Positions 47,770-58,959 of a stretch of 64,000 nucleotides of DNA are shown here, piece after piece. This DNA is from Sympetrum striolatum (taxonomy: Eukaryota > Arthropoda > Insecta > Odonata > Libellulidae). Positions within the stretch are counted from its first letter, which is position 1; every line of letters starts with the position of its first letter. The notes beneath the pieces were generated by a model. That model made no database searches. It worked only from the letters and a program-made list of their open reading frames with translations, and was not told where the DNA came from. The stretch spans positions 64,285,454 to 64,349,453 of the forward strand of contig OX388345.1 in the NCBI GenBank assembly GCA_947579665.1, written 5' to 3'. Made by a program: the position numbers and the translations under genes.

Positions 47770-48780
47770 AGGAGGCGGAAAAATTACACGGCGCGAATCA
47801 GATACAAATGAGCGATTTAATACCGTGATGATGTAAGAGAGAGCTTCCGAGGGTCGACACACATAATATTCATTGTTTGTAAAGGAGTATTATCCAGTTG
47901 ATTCGATGTCAGAAAAACTTGTTTCCGCAAGATTCCCTCCTTCCGATAACTCGTTTCCGAAGTTCCAAAGTTGCAGATAAGGATTACGTAAAATTTACTT
48001 TCGATTATAACTTAAATGTGACATCATAATACAGAGCAGCGACTAGTAGCCTCACAGATGATATTATTTGATTTGAAAAAAGTTATATCTGTAATGTTGG
48101 TGGGCCACTTATTATTAATAAGTGGCCCACCTAGGCCAGGTATACCCTTAACATTTATGTATATTTAACTTTTTTGACCAATTTCTGCGAACTAGTAAAC
48201 CATTATTCCTGATTTAAACACAGTAAATTATTAATTTTAAGCAACATACAAGCAATATATGTAATTTTTTGCTATTAAATCACTTCGGAAACATTGAGAA
48301 ACCATCAGGATAAATTGGAAAAATTTGAAATTTTTCATAAAAATTTAATATTTTGACTTAAAAGCGCAGCCTCAAGATTTAAGCCGATAGAGCTGGAATT
48401 TTTAATGTAGTATAAGAACAACCAACTACAAACTTTAAGCAGTAGCCGCAGAGCAATTTCGATAAAGAAACATTTTGTCGATCCACTCTAGCAACCCTAT
48501 GTTGAGTGTACTCATTCTGTAGCTCTGAAGCAAATCAGAGAGCAAATGAAAGTAAAATATGGAAGTTATAAAAAGTGTTTCGGTTTGCGCTTACCGCCCT
48601 CAAATCAAGATTAGTAAGGTTAAGTAATCGATGTTGCGATTACCGATAAATATAAAAGAATCCCTTGTATAATTCGCAATCCTTTATCCCTTATATAGGT
48701 AACAATTTTTCTTCTTCCTTAATATTCCTATTGGAAGATCAAATATAAAGAATACCCCGTTATTCAATGAGGGATGAAAT
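47770..48780. other. AT-rich; contains a 33-bp near-perfect palindrome
   Basis: At 48099-48131 GGTGGGCCACTTATTA is followed after one base by its exact reverse complement, much GC-richer than its surroundings. It may be the tip of an unrecognised element. Nothing else assigned. Confidence 0.5.
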
Positions 48781-48796
48781 GCTCTGTCTTTTAAAG

Positions 48797-49036
48797 TATT
48801 CAGCCCGAAGGCCGATTGGCGCCTCTGATACAAGCTACTAAGAGCTTGCCGAGAGAAATGAGGTTTACTTGGTAGGATGAGGAGTGAGGTAGTTTGCCCT
48901 TGCTTTTCTCACTGAGCCAGAATGCCATAAGCGGAACATATCCATTTAAGTGAAGCACTATGACTCTACGAGTTACACTTTTCTTGGCAGTCCAAAAGGA
49001 AAGACCATGATTAATGCAATTCATTCATTCATATAT
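48797..49036 (+). repeat. Interspersed repeat family C, copy 2
   Basis: Starts tattcagcccgaaggccg, includes 'gaggtagtttgcccttgc' and 'tttctcactgagccagaatg', and ends in aattcattcattcatatata, a simple-repeat tail that suggests a retroposed element. Best aligned to 41706-41937 (minus). Confidence 0.8.
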
Positions 49037-49319
49037 ATAGGGATATAGATAGATAGGATACTAATTCACAGGTTAAACCACAAGCGTCATCGACTTGAAT
49101 GTTTACGACGTATTGGCCATAACGTGTAACCGCCAGAAAAATTGAGATTTTGAACCTCAGTGTCATGGGTTCCATAACAGAGGGCCCCAAAGCCCCGATT
49201 TTTCCATTTAAATGCATTGCTCTGATTTTCCGGAATTTTTAAATAATAATTCCCGGATAGGTAGAGAATCAGCACTCTAGGAGCCTATATATATGGTCAT
49301 GATCTATTGAAAACATAAA

Positions 49320-49700
49320 TGACTTTTACGGAAAATATCCTGGGTTCGATGCTAGGACGATGCAAATATCTGCCCTTTAAAATACATGGGAGTAGTTTTT
49401 CATTATTTTTTTATTCACTTATCGAAATGATAGAAAGATCGTGCTTGGCTAGAAGATGTATGGTAAGAATTGGTTCCAGAAAAAAAAATTATATAAGACC
49501 ATACTATTCCTGGGTTCGATGCCAGAGCAAAATAACTTTTCTTTCATAAGGAATATAAGGGAAAAGTAGGACGTCGTTTGAGGCAGTTGCAGCCAATATT
49601 TCTGCTTGAATTTTCACACATAGTTAGAGGTGGTGATCTTCTGTTGTGCTGCATAGTAAGTATTACCAGGAAGACCTCGGTTCGATGCCGGACGGAGAAA
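49320..49700 (+). repeat. Tandem tRNA-like B-box units
   Basis: Three B-box-like motifs sit in one orientation at regular spacing: cctgggttcgatgc at 49339, the same at 49509, and cctcggttcgatgcc at 49675 (offsets 170 and 166). Flanking sequence is poorly conserved. Probably a worn tandem array of a SINE-like or tRNA-derived unit. Confidence 0.45.
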
Positions 49701-49739
49701 TTGCAGCTAATTTGAAGAATATTTCCATACTTTTTCTAC

Positions 49740-50440
49740 TTTTGAGGACCCTCTCGTATAATACCCTATATATAATAAAATAATAATATAATGTAATAAT
49801 AAAAATGTATAAATAATATTTTCATTATAAATAGAATGTTAGCTCTGTCAATAAGTTTTTAAAAATTTATGCTAACATTTATCGGTGTTTTTTATATTTC
49901 TAGCGTGATATGCTACTCTCTCTATGCTCTCCGCACGGAACGTGTTAAGAATGGAAGATATTAAATTTTATAATCCTAATTTTTATAATGCAACTTACAT
50001 TATTATTATAAATGTATAAACCTCAACTGAAAATGAAAAGATAAACGTGTTAAGAGTTGAGTGGAAGAATGGTTAAGTTTGAGATATTATTTGAGGAAAA
50101 ATAATGTTAAGATAAAGTAATACTGATGAGGTTTCCCGAACGTTTAGAAAAAAAATTTCATACCTTGCTCGACTATATCCAATGATGTTTTAATGTTTGG
50201 GATTTATCGGGAAATGTGTTACAGTTCATAGGAGTAATTTATTTAATGAAATTTGAAAAGTTCTTATCTAAAAGGTTTCTAAAGGTGATTAGATTTTCCT
50301 GATTGGTAAATGCAGGAATGAAATAAAAGAAAAATAAAGTGATAAAAATTATATAATTACTTAAAATAATCTAATTCTCGCTTAACAGTAGACAAAAACA
50401 TGCGAAAATGTCAAATATAGTTCGAAAAAGTAGTTATGTC
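49740..50440. other. AT-rich, no gene recognised
   Basis: Nothing assigned. Confidence 0.4.
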
Positions 50441-50447
50441 TATAAAA

Positions 50448-50640
50448 TATTCAACCCGAGGCCCTCTAGGTATCTCTACACCTTCGCTATTAGCAAACCA
50501 AATCTCTATTGAAAGATGAGCCTTGCAAATCTGCATAAAGAGTGAGGTTTTTGTCTTTGCCTTTCTCACTGAGCCATAATACTCAGCCATATGCTCAATA
50601 AAGTACAGCCCACTTTATGAACAATACTTTTCATATGAAG
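50448..50640 (+). repeat. Interspersed repeat family C, copy 3
   Basis: tattcaacccgaggccctct, 'agagtgaggtttttgtcttt' and 'gcctttctcactgagccata' match copy 2 in order. More diverged than copies 1 and 2. Confidence 0.65.
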
Positions 50641-50824
50641 TGAGCAGAACAAATTCTCACTAAATATCGTTCGTTTATTCTAATTTCTAATATTCGTTTT
50701 TCAGTAGCTCACACATCACAGATATATAACAGCTGTGAACAAGACTGAGAATGAAATGACAAATAAATTTTCTTCGGTTTGCTCCAAATATAAAAATATC
50801 CATCATTAATAGGTAGGGTAAACA

Positions 50825-51058
50825 TTGGTAATTTCGTGGTATTGGTAATTTCGTGGTATTGGTAATTTCGTGGTATTGGTAAGTTCGTGATAAATTTTTA
50901 AACACTTATTACGCAATTTACAGCGAAATAAAACAAATGGCTTTTTTACGTGGAGAAGTGAATGGAACAGCCTTCTCTATGCCAAAATTCGATCCAATAT
51001 AACCGCTGTCAAGTTCGTAACGGATGTCTGAATATATATCACGGACTTACCAATATCA
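50825..51058. repeat. 17-bp tandem repeat with a distal inverted copy
   Basis: GGTAATTTCGTGGTATT occurs three times in tandem (50827-50877), followed by a partial fourth unit ggtaagttcgtgata (to 50892). The fourth unit returns inverted at about 51037-51056 (tatcacggacttaccaat). This gives a loop of about 145 bp bounded by an inverted repeat. Confidence 0.7.
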
Positions 51059-51099
51059 CGATATATCACCAATTTTTCCCGATGTGATTCTACCACCCT

Positions 51100-51300
51100 A
51101 CTACTACGATCAAAAAGTTTCCGAACTTATATTTTCCCGCGAAAAAGTCGAGCAGGAGAAATGTAAAATTCTGTTGGTATATAGCTCCACATATTGTGGG
51201 TACAGCTACCTACCTATCTGCCACCAGTATTTTACATTCCTCCTGCTCGTCGTTTTAGCGGGAAAAAATAAGTTCGGGAACTTTTTGAACATAGTAGTAC
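51100..51300. mobile_element. Fold-back element, about 200 bp
   Basis: Arms of about 75 bp: left 'tactactacgatcaaaaagt' / 'ccgaacttatattttcccgc' / 'gagcaggagaaatgtaaaat'; right, reverse-complemented, 'tactactatgttcaaaaagt' / 'cccgaacttattttttcccg' / 'gagcaggaggaatgtaaaat'. Non-coding. Target duplication not resolved. Confidence 0.75.
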
Positions 51301-51379
51301 ATCCATCCATGGCTCCGTTTTTTCTCGCTGTGTTTAAAAGAAGCATGAAGGGCAGGAAATAACGAAAAAGCAATACAGA

Positions 51380-51640
51380 AAGGAGAAAAGGGCGAAGGAA
51401 TATGAGAAAAGGGGCAGAATAAGAGTGGGATTCGAGTGCACAGGGCGTGTGTAAGAAGGCACTGAGATGGGGCGTCGTCCCTGGTGGCTAACCTCCCTCC
51501 GCCGATAATTCTTCTGGTGTGAGTGCATTAACGGGGTGCTTTGGCTCCCCTGGGGTCTGACATAGGGTAAGAAGAGTGGTGGACCCACTCCATCACTCTC
51601 TCTATATGGATTAACCACCCCTCTTGACCGAATTCGGAAG
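51380..51640. other. GC-richer patch
   Basis: Mixed GC-rich sequence with 'ctggggtctgacatagggta'. Possibly part of an unrecognised repeat. No coding signature. Confidence 0.3.
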
Positions 51641-51779
51641 CTACTCCTATGAATGATAAGGGATATACACTGGAAATGCGATTTGGAAACGTTTTCTGAA
51701 TCCCCTTCCTGCTCTTGATACAGGAAGTGAAATAGCTTGAGCCCCCTGCAGAATCAAACATATTGAGTGAGGAAAAAAA

Positions 51780-52680
51780 TGCCTATAAGATTCCTTTTAT
51801 TTACTGAGAACAAGAACGGCAACGTTTTAAGTTAAATTTATTACAGAGCTTTTTATAGTAATTCCACGTAATATTAGGTTATATTGCAATATTAAAATTA
51901 AATGTACGGAAATCGCTAACAGTTTGTATATTCCACGTATTCTGTGATTTTATATTTTCTCATTTGTCGCATATTTTCCCATGTTTATGCCCTTTGAACT
52001 GCATTTTTTTAAATTTTCATTTAGAGTTATATTTTTTTCATTCTTTTTTATCTAATTTATTGAACTTAATGTTTCATTTCGTCTCATCTACACCCCCTTC
52101 TCTAAGGATGTTTCCCTGTAACATGGATTCTTTGCCAACCATCATCTGAAAAGTATTGCTACACTTAATTCTTTCTTTTTTGGCAAATTTTGCCGAAAAA
52201 AAGGGTCAGTATAATCTATTCTTTCGATTTCCAAATCACAAAAATCTGCGCTCCTTGGGAGTTGGATATTAGACATGAACCCCGAAAAATCCAGAAATAA
52301 CAATTTATATGTCATATGTGATTATTTAGAATAACTGCCTAGACGAAGAAAAACTGCCACTTGGCTTACAGCTTACTTGTAGTTTATGAAATAATAATCA
52401 AATCAGCTGTAGATTTATTTATACCTAGTAAAAATATATATAATTACATGTATACAAGATAAATTATTATACAGTAGTACATATAACACGTTAACTTGTG
52501 CGAAAGCACTAAAAATAACGATAGCAATTATATGCTTAAATTATGATGTTGGACATGTTTCAATTGATTTCTTATATATTACTCTACAGGATTCAAGAAA
52601 ACAATCGTCGTTAAAAACTTCTTCCGGAGTTAAAAAGAAGATAAAACGTGCAAAGTTCTTTTCTTGGTATTGATACTTCA
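51780..52680. other. AT-rich, no gene recognised
   Basis: Nothing assigned. Confidence 0.4.
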
Positions 52681-52691
52681 TGATCCTTGTA

Positions 52692-52768
52692 CAATCCTGG
52701 CCAAAATTAACGCACCACCGGCCGTTAGGATCGCTAGGGAGGTGCTGCGTTAATTTTGGCCAGGAGTG
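52692..52768. mobile_element. 77-bp palindromic Tc1/mariner-type mini-MITE, copy 2
   Basis: Same 77-bp palindrome as 25248-25324, flanked by TA (52690-52691, 52769-52770). The right arm is identical over its last 30 or so bases. Differences lie in the left arm (CAATCC at the tip, a G-to-C change) and centre. Confidence 0.88.
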
Positions 52769-53029
52769 TACAATAAACTCCTAGCACTTAATTCCATAAA
52801 ATGCAGCTTTAATTAGACAAATATTACACCCCGGACATCCCATGTAAACACGATCCCTTCATTCAAAGGGTAATACATCTTCTCTACAGCTATTACACAA
52901 GGAATAAAGAATGTGATTAGCTAAGATAGTGGACGGGCTAGAACGAGGTATCAGGGGAGTTACGGATGGCCAGAATAACAACTTGTCTTAGGAAAAAAAT
53001 TAATTTTAATTTCATTGACACTAACTTCC

Positions 53030-53640
53030 TTGCATGACATACCCTCTTCGGCACTTGAAGGGAGGGGAAAGGGATCGAGGGGAGAGAGGAAGGGATTTCC
53101 CCATATCATGCAGATGTGCAAAGGGGTTGAAAGGGATGATCCACGGTCCTTTTCGGCTAGAGATGCAGATTGGAGAGAGGGGATAGCAGATTGGTTGCAG
53201 GGCGATATATGATGGCTAGGGACCCAAGGGTTGGGCTCAAGGGTGGGGAAAGGGGAGGAGGGGGGAGTAATCTATTTATTTCATCCCCTTAAACTGCTTC
53301 GGAAGCCCCATGAACCACACCCCCGTCCCGCCTACTCAGTTAAGGCCCCGTTGAGAGATGGGAGGGGTGCTAAGGAAGAGAGTGGCGGTGTTTGTGAAGG
53401 GGCAAGGGGTTGGAATCATAGGAATCCGCGGGTTTCCGAGAAAGTGAGGCTGGGGCGGAAGGATGAAGTTGTTTGACTTGAGGAAGATGAATGGTGGACC
53501 TTGGAGCAGTTATACGTGGAGGCTGGGAATCCCGTAGAGATTCGGAAGATGCAAAATTTGGAGAGCCGGCCGGAATGGTGAGAGTCTGAAGGGGGTTTTA
53601 CTAGCACTAAGGCGAGCCGTGAGGGGGAAAACGACCATCT
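53030..53640. other. GC/purine-rich island
   Basis: GA-rich plus strand (53050-53470). Frames there are Gly/Arg/Lys/Glu-rich artefacts. Confidence 0.45.
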
Positions 53641-53644
53641 TAAG

Positions 53645-54280
53645 GTTGTAGTTGAAAGGAAATGTAAATATATGCTACCGGGCTTGCACTTAGATTTCTA
53701 TCTTTCCAATTTTTTTTTATTTTACATCATTACTATTTCCTATACTTCTTGGCAATATATATCTAATCTGTAATATAGAATGAGTACTGAGTTACTGATA
53801 AATAGTTTTATTAATAATAAATCCATAAATATTGAGAATTATATTAATAAATACTTATAATTATACTAATAAGTACTTTTTTGGTAGTGATAACCGTAAA
53901 GATGAATAAAAATTTCTTCAACATTTTGCTTCGAAAACTCGATTTGAAAATAAAAACCATCAACAGAAATAAATTTACTATACGATTACTACAGTGATAA
54001 AAAAGGCTAAGTCGAAGAAAATTTTAAATAGAAGATGACACGTTCACATGATCAATGTATTCAATAGATGTGAGTCACCATTACCTTTCTCTGTTATAAT
54101 GAAACTTGTTTATTCCCTGCTTAACATTCAACGAAACAATACGACTCAGGATTTCAGGAAATGTAACTCAGAAAGGCCATAAACCGCATAGAAAAATGGT
54201 AAAAAATAACTTATCATATAAAAGAAGACCATTCTAATTTGCTTTATATTTTTAACGTGATCCGACAACTCAACAGTGCG
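53645..54280. other. AT-rich, no gene recognised
   Basis: Nothing assigned. Confidence 0.4.
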
Positions 54281-54282
54281 AA

Positions 54283-54530
54283 TATTCGGAGTGCGACAAC
54301 CCAGAGTGCGACAGCTCATCGGACTCGACAACTCACCGTGCTACAACTGACCGAGCTCATTGCACGAACAACAGCAAACAAAAGATCACTATGACAATTG
54401 AAATAATATTAAATTTAGAACGTTAAAACAATTTAGCGGTAGTCTTTCTACCAATTACAGTTTAAATTAGTTAATAAATTATTAATAAAATATTTAAAAA
54501 TAAAACTATAAAAGAATAAATGACAATGGA
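54283..54530. repeat. Sub-repeated element, copy 2
   Basis: Matches the left half of 14630-14903: 'cagagtgcgacagctcatcg', 'gactcgacaactcaccgtg', 'actgaccgagc', 'gcacgaacaacag', 'attgaaataatat', 'gttaaaacaattta'. The right arm is not recognised here, so this copy is truncated. Confidence 0.6.
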
Positions 54531-54963
54531 AACAGTAGAAATGTTTTATGTTGGAATATCATACCACTACCAGATTAGATAACAAATAACCCATTTATGA
54601 AAATAGTAGGAGAAACTAGCATATTCCTCCATTGCCTAAGAGCAGCATTAGGAAAAAATAAGAGATACATCACCGAAATATTCAACATATTTCTATTTTC
54701 TCCATTTTCCAACACTACCTTGTTGACCTCGATGCCTAAAAATGAAACATTTTTCACTCTTTGGTAATCGATGTATATCAATACAATTATACATGCTAAA
54801 CTCTAAATCGCCAATTATGATTTACATTAAACATAAAAGGGCTATCCTTCATTCATCTCTTGGTGACTCAAGATTATTTTCCTGGAATTTCGAATTCGTG
54901 GTCGCTCTATGCCTGATTATGTACGACGTCATGCTAATAAATTCGGTGTTATATAGTGCTTAA

Positions 54964-55483
54964 CCCTTCCCGGTCCAGTGAGTTCAAATGAAATCACGTT
55001 TTTTTATTCTAGCATCCATTCATATCGCCCGTTGACTCTATTTTGGCTCAAAGACTGTAGTATATAATTCCAGCAGCAGGTTTCATGACGCGCCGTTCAA
55101 GAAAAATAATGATCTTGAGCTGTAGATGAAGATTGCTGTATTCATGCTCGCGAGTAATCGTCAGGTAGTATCAGTGGTGGTGATTACGTTCTTGAAACAT
55201 TGACTGTAAGTGGACTATTTTCACGCATAAAACTTTCGAACTCTTTCAATAACGTTGAAGATAGTATGTTTAAGGTTTTCAGCAGTCACCCGAAAAATGC
55301 TTTTTAATTTTTTTCCATATAGGTATGTAACTTGATTACACTTAGAATTATGTCAGAAATTTTGGATCTAATTATATTTGAACAAATTAAAGATTTTCGG
55401 CACATATATAACACATTCAGAGTCCTTTTGGTAGAAAAAATTAATTTCTTTGCTACTTTTTTTTAAATTGGGACCGGAGAGGG
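54964..55483. mobile_element. piggyBac-type MITE, 520 bp
   Basis: Flanked exactly by TTAA on both sides (54960-54963 and 55484-55487). Terminal inverted repeats are CCCTTCCCGGTCC and CCCTCTCCGGTCC, 11 of 13 identical. TTAA with a CCCT terminus is the signature of the piggyBac superfamily. No transposase frame, so it is non-autonomous. Confidence 0.85.
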
Positions 55484-55539
55484 TTAAGAAGAAAATTTCG
55501 CTACAATATTCCTAAAAAAAGTAAACAGAGTATTAGAAA

Positions 55540-55800
55540 AACGCAGACGCAGAATTCAGAACACTAAAGAGATCGAGAAGAAAAAAGAGAGGGAAAAATT
55601 GGGATATGAAAAGGTTTGGGAAGAAAGGAGATCGGGATAGACACTTTCTCCACCCGCTCACTCGTGCTGACTTAGCAATGCCTCCGTGGATCCCATGTGT
55701 GTCGTCGGAGAAGCGGGTGATAGGATAAGAGGAAAGAGATTTGGCGGGGGACAGATGGAAACGTGAGAGGCTCCCGAAAGGAGTCTCATTGAGATTCATT
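55540..55800. other. GC/purine-rich patch
   Basis: Directly follows the piggyBac MITE. GA-rich with some CpG. The 116-codon minus-strand frame has no domain. Confidence 0.35.
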
Positions 55801-55809
55801 GAGGACATT

Positions 55810-58120
55810 ATGCTGTGGCCAAAAGCGATCTGATGCCTCTCAGCTTGTTCAGGTGCATTTTTATATCGAGATTCTCCCCACAAAAAGGCTGCGGAATTTA
55901 TCTTTAACCACTCCTTGCTTCCAAGTCATAATACAGAGGAAGAAAAGGTGGAATTCATCGTCACTATCGTATTTCCTCTTTCATTCGATAATGATCCAAA
56001 TATGTGGATTCCAGACACTTGTAAAGTTTCGTAATTCAGTATCCAATTCATGCTCTAAAAATAAACTTAATCTAAAAATAAACTTACTTTAAAAATAAGG
56101 TTACCCTTAACATAAGGAGTAACGTACGGTCAATATCTTTCGAAGGCACCCGTGAGTTGGGACTAAGAAAGGAATTACATTGCATGACAACTCAAGAAAT
56201 AGTACACAGTGAATATCCTGCCTTCTCGGTGTCATATTCCCAAAACATCATAGGGAGTTTATGAAAAGATTGGGTAGAACTGTTAAGGATGAGTGAGCTT
56301 GACGTTTACTAGTACATGTGCAGTGAATCAATATATATTTTTTTGTATTTCAAAAATTTAGATGGGATATATAATAATATGTGCAATATATGTATATGTA
56401 TATGTGTTACCACCGGACTATTAGTCCACTTGTAGCATTTTTTACAATAATAATAATAATAATAATATGAGAGTAATGTGGAATCGGATCTTGGTGCCAC
56501 AATAATGATGAAGAGTAACAGTACAAAACGAATAATGAAATGAATGAGTGATTGTCAATTATTAATACATTTATGCTGTAACGAAACGATTTATACTATG
56601 ATAAATATCATTACTAGCACCTTAAAAATGGACCATAAATGAATCTCTTATAATCAGGCAATATTTCAATATTTTCTAGTAGGATGGTATTCGATAGAAA
56701 TAGATCTTGACCTATAAGTTTTTATCATTAATCTTAATCCCGTGATTCTGTTATGAAATCAATGAGTATCGATTTCTGGAAAGAAAACTGCGTATATTAT
56801 TTTCATCACAAAATCCTAACTTGTGCTAAATAAGCTAATTAAAACGAACTTAAATTTGTAATAGTTGTATCACCAAATCCGTCTGTAAACCATAATAAGG
56901 AGTTCAACTGTTAATACAAGATGAGTCACCATTATAACAGATTTATATTAATGAGATGTTATTAAAGCAGTAAGAATCGATTCTAAATTTATGAATCCTG
57001 CACAGCGCAATATTCCATAAAATGGAAGATTGAGATATCATTGAGAATATATTCTTTGGTCTGTTTTTATAAGTGGATAAACATGACTAACACAATCCTT
57101 AGAACAATATGAACACAAAATGTATCACTTCAAGATTAATTTCCGACTATAGTTATTTTAGATAACAATTTAGAGCCATTTCTATGAGATGAAATTTCGA
57201 GCGAAAATTTCCCACATCGAATCACACGCTTGGAGTTAAATTCCAGTCTAGAATTAGAGCGGAAAGATTTGAGATAATTTTTTCGCATGTTTTTATCGTT
57301 TTCGCTAACCGTGAACAATGTTAAATTTGAAAATCCCCTAAAATATACAACGAACTCTAATGAGTTCACTATCAATTTTAAATACTTCAGTTTTACATTT
57401 TGGAATTTAAATAATGAACCGGGTCCCTAAAAATTATTAATAAGCGGCGTAGAGAAAAAAGCCATGAAAAGTTGTGGATTATTTGGCTGAAATCTCGTCA
57501 CAAGCATGCATTATGAACGCAGTGATCAAATAATGACTAAAATTCCCGCAAGAGGACATGATATAGCGATTGATTATGCCATGAAATGAACAAATTTAAT
57601 CACTGTTCAGAATTAAGCTCTGAATATTCGTTTCGAGCTGTGAGTAGACATTTGCAATACATTGGATTCTGAAACAGATTTCAAGTATGCCCATTGCATC
57701 TGTGAAATAGAACTTCTGTTACATAGTTCTTTTCTTGTAACTGGCCGCTACGAAAACAACTTGAAGTAATTATTCATATTATATAAATCCCTTCGCTATA
57801 AAATGATTTAAAGCTGTACGGTATACAAAAATAAGAACTTTATAATCCATCCAAAAATTAGAGTAAAATTAAACAACTTTCTAATAATTCGGTGGTGGCT
57901 CAAGCAAAGAGCTATTATTAGTATACTATTTTTTAGACAAATTTTGTATCCCAGCCATCTTTTTCGAAAACGCTCTCTTATTTTCCTATCGAATAAAGTT
58001 ATTTAAAATGATATCTGTAAACATAAGGTGGTTTTGCCTAATTTCCTGCAACAATATTTAAATTAAAAACAACAAACTAGAAACAAATCCCATGGAAAGA
58101 CGGACTTGAATAAAAGGGTT
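55810..58120. other. AT-rich, no gene recognised
   Basis: Contains a short ATA microsatellite (56446-56466) and an AAAATAAACTT tandem near 56055-56095. Nothing coding. Confidence 0.45.
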
Positions 58121-58127
58121 CAGGCTG

Positions 58128-58195
58128 GGTAGCTTAGTAGGCTAAGATAGCCTCTCTGATAAAGGAAGATCCTGAAATTCTACCGACAAGTATCA
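58128..58195 (+). repeat. Degenerate tRNA-like head
   Basis: ggctgggtagcttagtaggc resembles a tRNA 5' half with an A box. The B-box region is worn. Lies just before a LINE scrap. Confidence 0.25.
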
Positions 58196-58370
58196 TATTT
58201 GGAAATTGTAAAAGGTACAACGAAAGGCGATACGATTTGAAAATAATTGCTACGATGAAACAGTCAGTATTACTCAGATGATACAGGAAGTTTGTTCCGA
58301 ATCATTAGAAGATAGAAAACTAACTCAAAGGATAAATTTGCTAAATCAATCAGAGAAATTACGTTCTTAG
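58194..58370 (+). pseudogene. LINE reverse-transcriptase C-terminal scrap
   Basis: Reads HIWKL, stop, KVQRKAIRFENNCYDETV, then SITQMIQEVCSESLEDRKLT and QRINLLNQSEKLRS, stop. The pattern 'KVQR.A.RF...Y....S(V/I)T.M......SLE.R....R...L' is the conserved block after the thumb in many non-LTR reverse transcriptases, in which the stop codon would be Glu (TAA from GAA). Only about 58 codons survive. It differs from the two other LINE types in the window, so at least three LINE lineages have inserted here. Confidence 0.7.
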
Positions 58371-58525
58371 AAGATGTAACCGTTATAATTTGACTTCCCT
58401 GTTACATTGGCCGTTTTGATACTGCGAGGAAGATAAGAGAAATAGATGCTATACGAATCGTTTCAAGAATTCATTTTTTCGCTATAGATACGCGAAAGCA
58501 GTCTATTAGGAAAATAGAGTCGAGG

Positions 58526-58656
58526 GGCTCCCGGATAGTCATGTGGACAGCGCGTTTGCCTTTGGTGAAAGCGGTCCTTGGTTCGAATCCCGGTGGGAGC
58601 CAATGTGCGAAATGACGTAAGCTGTCGAAGCACTTTTAACAATACTACTACTACCC
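58526..58656 (+). mobile_element. Complete young SINE, 131 bp, 13-bp target duplication
   Basis: Starts with a 76-base tRNA-like head (58526-58601): acceptor GGCTCCC pairs perfectly with GGGAGCC, and the B box GGTTCGAATCC is consensus. A 35-base unique part and an ACT trinucleotide tail follow. The 13-bp sequence AATAGAGTCGAGG flanks both sides exactly (58513-58525 and 58657-58669), which fixes the boundaries and shows LINE-mediated insertion. One mismatch in the T stem argues against a working tRNA. The perfect duplication suggests a fairly recent insertion. Confidence 0.9.
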
Positions 58657-58959
58657 AATAGAGTCGAGGTGGTTGCAAACCCCTGCCTCACGCCAAAAGG
58701 CGGCTGGCAGGGACCTTATATATATTATATAGTATTATAAGCTATGTATACTTAGACTTAGGTGTAGAGTAGGTCTATGTTTCAGTAGATATTTAGATGA
58801 GAAGTGATAAACAACTCGCACTAAGATATTCTTTCGCAAAAATCAAGCGAATACAAACTAAAACATCACTCTCTCCCAAACCATTGCAACCCAGGTGGCA
58901 TTCGTCAAACTATGATCAATACCTGGCAGCGAAAAACTGCGAGTACAGTCTAATTAATA

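Noticed and set aside
50119..50150. CTGATGAGG followed by GAAC as another hammerhead
   Set aside because: GAAC replaces the invariant GAAA, stem II would be two pairs, and no stem III or stem I follows.
50827..50892. CRISPR array
   Set aside because: The 17-bp units are contiguous with no spacers; it is a simple tandem repeat in eukaryotic DNA.
58526..58601. Functional tRNA gene
   Set aside because: The T stem has a mismatch with a one-base excess, and the segment is the head of a SINE bounded by a 13-bp target duplication.
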